Source of the DNA: Microbacteriaceae bacterium
GTDB taxonomy: Bacteria; Actinomycetota; Actinomycetes; Actinomycetales; Microbacteriaceae
NCBI GenBank assembly: GCA_947452355.1
Contig: CANGCU010000018.1
Span: 1 to 13,963, forward strand
Length of the DNA stretch: 13,963 nucleotides
Direction: 5' to 3'
Of the stretch, positions 11,360-13,963 are shown in pieces (the first letter of the stretch is position 1; every line of letters starts with the position of its first letter). The position numbers and the translations under genes were made by a program. A model generated the notes under the pieces. That model was given only the letters and a program-made list of their open reading frames with translations. It was not told where the DNA came from and made no database searches.

Positions 11360-13378
11360 ATGGCTTTTGAATTCCCTGTCGTCGAAACGAGTATCGCCGA
11401 GCTGCGCGCAGCCCTCGAATCGGGGGATGTGACGAGCGTAGAACTGGTCGCGGCCTACCTGAATCGGATTGGCTATTACGACCGTCACGGAATAACTCTT
11501 AATGCGGTTCCCATCCTCAACCCCGACATGTTCATCGACGCGCGTGCGTCCGACGAACGTCGGGCGAGGGGCGCTGCTCTGAGCCCCCTCGACGGGATCC
11601 CCTACACCGCGAAGGATTCGTATCAAGCGAAGGGATTGACGGTTGCCGCCGGATCGCCGGCGTTCGTTGACTTGATTGCACAGGATGACGCGTTCTCGAT
11701 CGCCCAACTTCGCAAAGCTGGGGCTGTGTTGATTGGGCTCACGAACATGCCGCCGATGGCCAATGGTGGAATGCAGCGAGGCGTGTACGGGCGTGCCGAG
11801 AGCCCGTATAACCCCGATTTCCTGACGGCCGCGTTCGGGTCCGGTTCGTCAAATGGGTCGGGAACCGCGACGGCGGCGAGCTTTGCGGCGTTCGGGTTGG
11901 GGGAGGAGACCTGGTCGTCAGGTCGAGCCCCCGCATCGAACAACGGACTGTGTGCATACACGCCGTCGCGGGGCGTTATTTCGATTCGCGGAAACTGGCC
12001 GCTCGTGCCGACCATGGACGTTGTGGTTCCTCACACACGCACGATGGCGGACATGCTGGAAATTCTCGATGTCATCGTCGCCGACGATTCGACAACCCGC
12101 GGAGACTTCTGGCGTGTTCAGCCCTGGGTTCCGACACCAGCGTCGTCGGAATTGCGACCTGTGTCATACCCTGCGCTCGCGGAAGGGAATCCGTTGTCGG
12201 GCATGCGGATTGCGATTCCGCGAATGTATATCAACGGTGATGCGGACACGACCGACCCGATTGAAACCCGTGCGTCGATTGTTGCGCTGTGGCGTGAGGC
12301 GAAGGCGACTCTCGAACGATTGGGGGCGGATGTCGTCGACACCGATTTTCCCGTTGTCACACGGTACGAGGACAAAGCGGGGGAATCACACAATCTCGTC
12401 GCTCGCGGCCTTCTGCCCCCAGGTTTTGCCGTCCACGAACTGCATGAGTTGAGCATGTGGGCCTGGAACGAGTTCCTCGAGTCAAACGGCGATCCTCACC
12501 TCAACGCCCTCGCCGACGTTGATGGCGAAAAAATATTTCCTCAACCAGCCGGTGCTCTTCCCGACCAATATGAAATTCACGGCGGTCGATATTCGCCACC
12601 CGACGTGTTCCTTGAGGATTACGTCACGGATGCACGGGCCGATGGAATTGCCAAACTGACCGAGATTCCCGACATCGCCGACGGCATTCGAGGCCTCGAG
12701 GAAGCGCGTCGAGTAGACCTTGAACATTGGATGGACGCCAAGGGCTTGGACGCCGTGGTTTTCCCCGCGGTCGCGGACGTCGGACCAGCGGACATGGATG
12801 TCAACCCTGAATCGGCGAAAGTAGGGTGGCGAAACGGCACCTGGGTTGCTAATGGGAACGTGGTCATCCGCCACCTCGGGATTCCTACTGTCACGGTTCC
12901 GATGGGGAACATGAGTGACATCGGAATGCCAGTCGGCCTTACTTTTGCCGGACGTGGTTATGACGACACACAATTGTTGGAATTCGCGTCGGCGTTCGAC
13001 CGAGACCGTCTGGGTCGCATTGCGCCACCACGGACCCCCGAAATACCGGGAATGCAGTGGACCGACCTCAATGGCAATGGAATTAGCGCTCCCACCCTGT
13101 CGGTCTCGGCTCGTCTTGGCGAATCACGCAACGGAACGGTCACCATACTTATCGACGTAGAGACTGACGGTTCCGAGGGCGCGGTGACGGTGAACGGCGT
13201 GAATTGTGTAGGTGAGGTCACGGCGCACGGCTTCCGCGTGGAAACGACGGTCCCCGAGTCAGAACACGTTCGGTCGCACAGCGAATGGCGCGGGGGATAC
13301 GGGTCGATCGTCGTCGTCCTCGCCCGAAACGCACACGGCGTGGTTGCGTCGTATGCGGTCGTCGGAGGGGTCGAATAA
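11360..13378 (+). CDS. Amidase-signature family enzyme with C-terminal extension
   Basis: A 672-residue amidase-signature hydrolase, which cleaves amide bonds with a Ser-cisSer-Lys triad. Lys85 (IPYTAKDSY), cis-Ser163 (GSGSSNGSG) and nucleophile Ser187 (EETWSSGRAP) can be assigned; the 24-residue gap between the two serines matches characterised members. The glycine-rich loop is unusual, with WSSGRAPASNN in place of the common GGSIRxPA, which marks a distinct subgroup. The usual domain ends near 560. About 100 residues follow (APTLSVSARLGE to the end), apparently beta-rich and Ig-like, whose role is unknown. There is no signal peptide. The substrate cannot be read; nothing links it firmly to the carboxylase operon about 9 kb away, although allophanate hydrolases are also amidases with an extra C-terminal domain. 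Confidence 0.93.
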   Translation: MAFEFPVVETSIAELRAALESGDVTSVELVAAYLNRIGYYDRHGITLNAVPILNPDMFIDARASDERRARGAALSPLDGIPYTAKDSYQAKGLTVAAGSPAFVDLIAQDDAFSIAQLRKAGAVLIGLTNMPPMANGGMQRGVYGRAESPYNPDFLTAAFGSGSSNGSGTATAASFAAFGLGEETWSSGRAPASNNGLCAYTPSRGVISIRGNWPLVPTMDVVVPHTRTMADMLEILDVIVADDSTTRGDFWRVQPWVPTPASSELRPVSYPALAEGNPLSGMRIAIPRMYINGDADTTDPIETRASIVALWREAKATLERLGADVVDTDFPVVTRYEDKAGESHNLVARGLLPPGFAVHELHELSMWAWNEFLESNGDPHLNALADVDGEKIFPQPAGALPDQYEIHGGRYSPPDVFLEDYVTDARADGIAKLTEIPDIADGIRGLEEARRVDLEHWMDAKGLDAVVFPAVADVGPADMDVNPESAKVGWRNGTWVANGNVVIRHLGIPTVTVPMGNMSDIGMPVGLTFAGRGYDDTQLLEFASAFDRDRLGRIAPPRTPEIPGMQWTDLNGNGISAPTLSVSARLGESRNGTVTILIDVETDGSEGAVTVNGVNCVGEVTAHGFRVETTVPESEHVRSHSEWRGGYGSIVVVLARNAHGVVASYAVVGGVE

Positions 13379-13408
13379 CGCAGTCCTTAAATCTGTCACC
13401 TCGTGATT

Positions 13409-13414
13409 TAGAGT
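13409..13414 (+). promoter_or_regulatory. Leaderless -10 element (TAGAGT) for the DUF4287 gene
   Basis: TAGAGT is followed by six bases (TGTCGC) and then ATG at 13421, with no Shine-Dalgarno sequence. It may drive a two-gene transcript with the arsenate reductase gene. Confidence 0.5.
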
Positions 13415-13420
13415 TGTCGC

Positions 13421-13630
13421 ATGACCGAAAAAGTCCAGGGACCTGCGTCGTATTTCCCGTCCATCGAAAAGAAATACGGCAAACCTGTGTCGTATTGGTT
13501 TGATTTGTTAAATGCCGTGAGCGACAAGAAGCACATGGAACAAGTCGATTGGCTCAAGACCGAACACGGAATCGGCCACGGGCACGCGAACGCGCTCGTT
13601 GCTGTTTTCCGCCAACAGAATGGGATGTGA
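13421..13630 (+). CDS. DUF4287 domain protein
   Basis: A 69-residue protein of the DUF4287 family, whose function is unknown. Seen: GPASYFPSIEKKYGKPVSYWFDLL at the N-terminus (key residues YFPSIEKKYG and WFDLL) and a closing helix-turn region with TEHGIGHGHANALV, the family's conserved end. In other proteins the domain is often found next to or fused with a DUF5655 domain. It is soluble, and the ATG is leaderless by position. The arsenate reductase gene starts six bases after its stop, so both are probably made from one message. Confidence 0.88.
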   Translation: MTEKVQGPASYFPSIEKKYGKPVSYWFDLLNAVSDKKHMEQVDWLKTEHGIGHGHANALVAVFRQQNGM

Positions 13631-13636
13631 GTCATC

Positions 13637-13963
13637 ATGAATGCGACAGTGTTGTTCGTCTGCGTCCACAACGCGGGGCGTTCGCAAATGGCTGCTGGTT
13701 ACCTTCGGGCGCTCGCGGGAGATCGAATCCAGGTATTTTCTGCTGGAACCGAGCCCAAGGACCAGATAAACCCCTCAGCCATTGCGGCGATGGCCGAAGA
13801 GGGCATCGATATCGCGAACAACTCACCTAAAGTCCTTACCACCGAGGTCGTCAAAGAATCCGACTACGTCATCACCATGGGGTGCGGTGACGCCTGCCCG
13901 TTCTTTCCCGGCAAGACCTATCTCGACTGGCCGTTGGACGACCCCGCCGGAAAGGGCGTCGAC
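13637..13963 (+). CDS. arsC: Arsenate reductase ArsC (low-molecular-weight phosphatase fold), 3' end missing
   Basis: The first 109 residues of a protein of the low-molecular-weight tyrosine phosphatase/arsenate reductase family, cut off by the window end. The P-loop CVHNAGRS (Cys9-x5-Arg15) binds the oxyanion, and DWPLDDP at 97-103 carries the catalytic Asp region. MGCGDACP at 81-88 adds Cys83 and Cys87. These could serve a thioredoxin-type disulfide cascade, but in actinobacteria relatives with this motif are commonly mycothiol-dependent arsenate transferases, so the reducing partner is open. The role is reduction of arsenate to arsenite for export. No arsR or arsB/acr3 gene is visible upstream; they could follow the window. 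There is no good ribosome site at ATG 13637, which suggests coupling to the DUF4287 stop six bases away. Confidence 0.92.
   Translation, partial: MNATVLFVCVHNAGRSQMAAGYLRALAGDRIQVFSAGTEPKDQINPSAIAAMAEEGIDIANNSPKVLTTEVVKESDYVITMGCGDACPFFPGKTYLDWPLDDPAGKGVD

Noticed and set aside
11144..11707. 187-codon minus-strand frame
   Set aside because: It is antisense to the 154-residue protein and the amidase N-terminus; no motif or start signal.
1..13963. CRISPR arrays, insertion sequences, toxin-antitoxin or restriction genes
   Set aside because: No spaced direct repeats, terminal inverted repeats or corresponding protein families were seen on either strand.

Overview
The window looks like a compact chromosomal stretch of an actinobacterium, most likely a Microbacteriaceae-type member. 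The pointers are a moderately high GC content (roughly mid-50s percent by eye), dense packing, proteins of actinobacterial type (a small CxxC/HxxCN protein next to a LON-domain protein, DUF4188, DUF4287, a long amidase) and many start codons lying just downstream of a TANNNT -10 hexamer, as in leaderless actinobacterial genes. The family assignment is inference. No mobile element, CRISPR array or phage gene was seen, and no gene-free stretch exceeds 300 bases (the longest is 3349-3575).

Left part (1-2582): the 3' end of a biotin carboxylase gene (accC-like) overlaps a KipI/PxpB-type carboxyltransferase gene, which overlaps a KipA/PxpC-type gene; a small tautomerase follows. The three coupled genes look like a biotin-dependent carboxylase split into subunits. 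The PxpB-like subunit is longer than usual and resembles the matching part of urea carboxylase. A biotin carrier and a LamB/YcsF (PxpA) gene would be expected upstream, outside the window.

Middle (2580-7921): a tRNA-Ser(GGA) with its own -10 and leader hairpin ends in a strong bidirectional terminator shared with a convergent YdeI-family gene. On the other side of a divergent promoter region come a DUF1801 gene and three consecutive but dissimilar VOC (glyoxalase-fold) genes. These converge on a minus-strand block: LON-substrate-binding-domain protein, HNH-like zinc protein, DUF4188 protein. A two-helix membrane protein and a convergent GNAT acetyltransferase follow.

Right part (7922-13963): a Kup potassium transporter converges, with overlapping stop codons, on an RhtA-like EamA exporter. 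Divergently from that run an unrecognised 154-residue protein, a large amidase-signature enzyme with an extra C-terminal domain, a DUF4287 protein and the start of an arsenate reductase cut by the window edge.

The most striking pattern is in gene starts. Six genes have TANNNT exactly six bases before the start codon (3348-, 3576+, 4339+, 6392-, 7921-, 13421+), and two more are near matches. In two of these, and in the tRNA promoter, the hexamer begins with the stop codon of the gene upstream. I did not find a convincing multi-gene defence or other wholly new system. The best candidates for novelty are the stop-embedded leaderless promoters, the split urea-carboxylase-like operon, the HNH-like protein without a catalytic histidine, and the unassigned proteins at 7185 and 10872.
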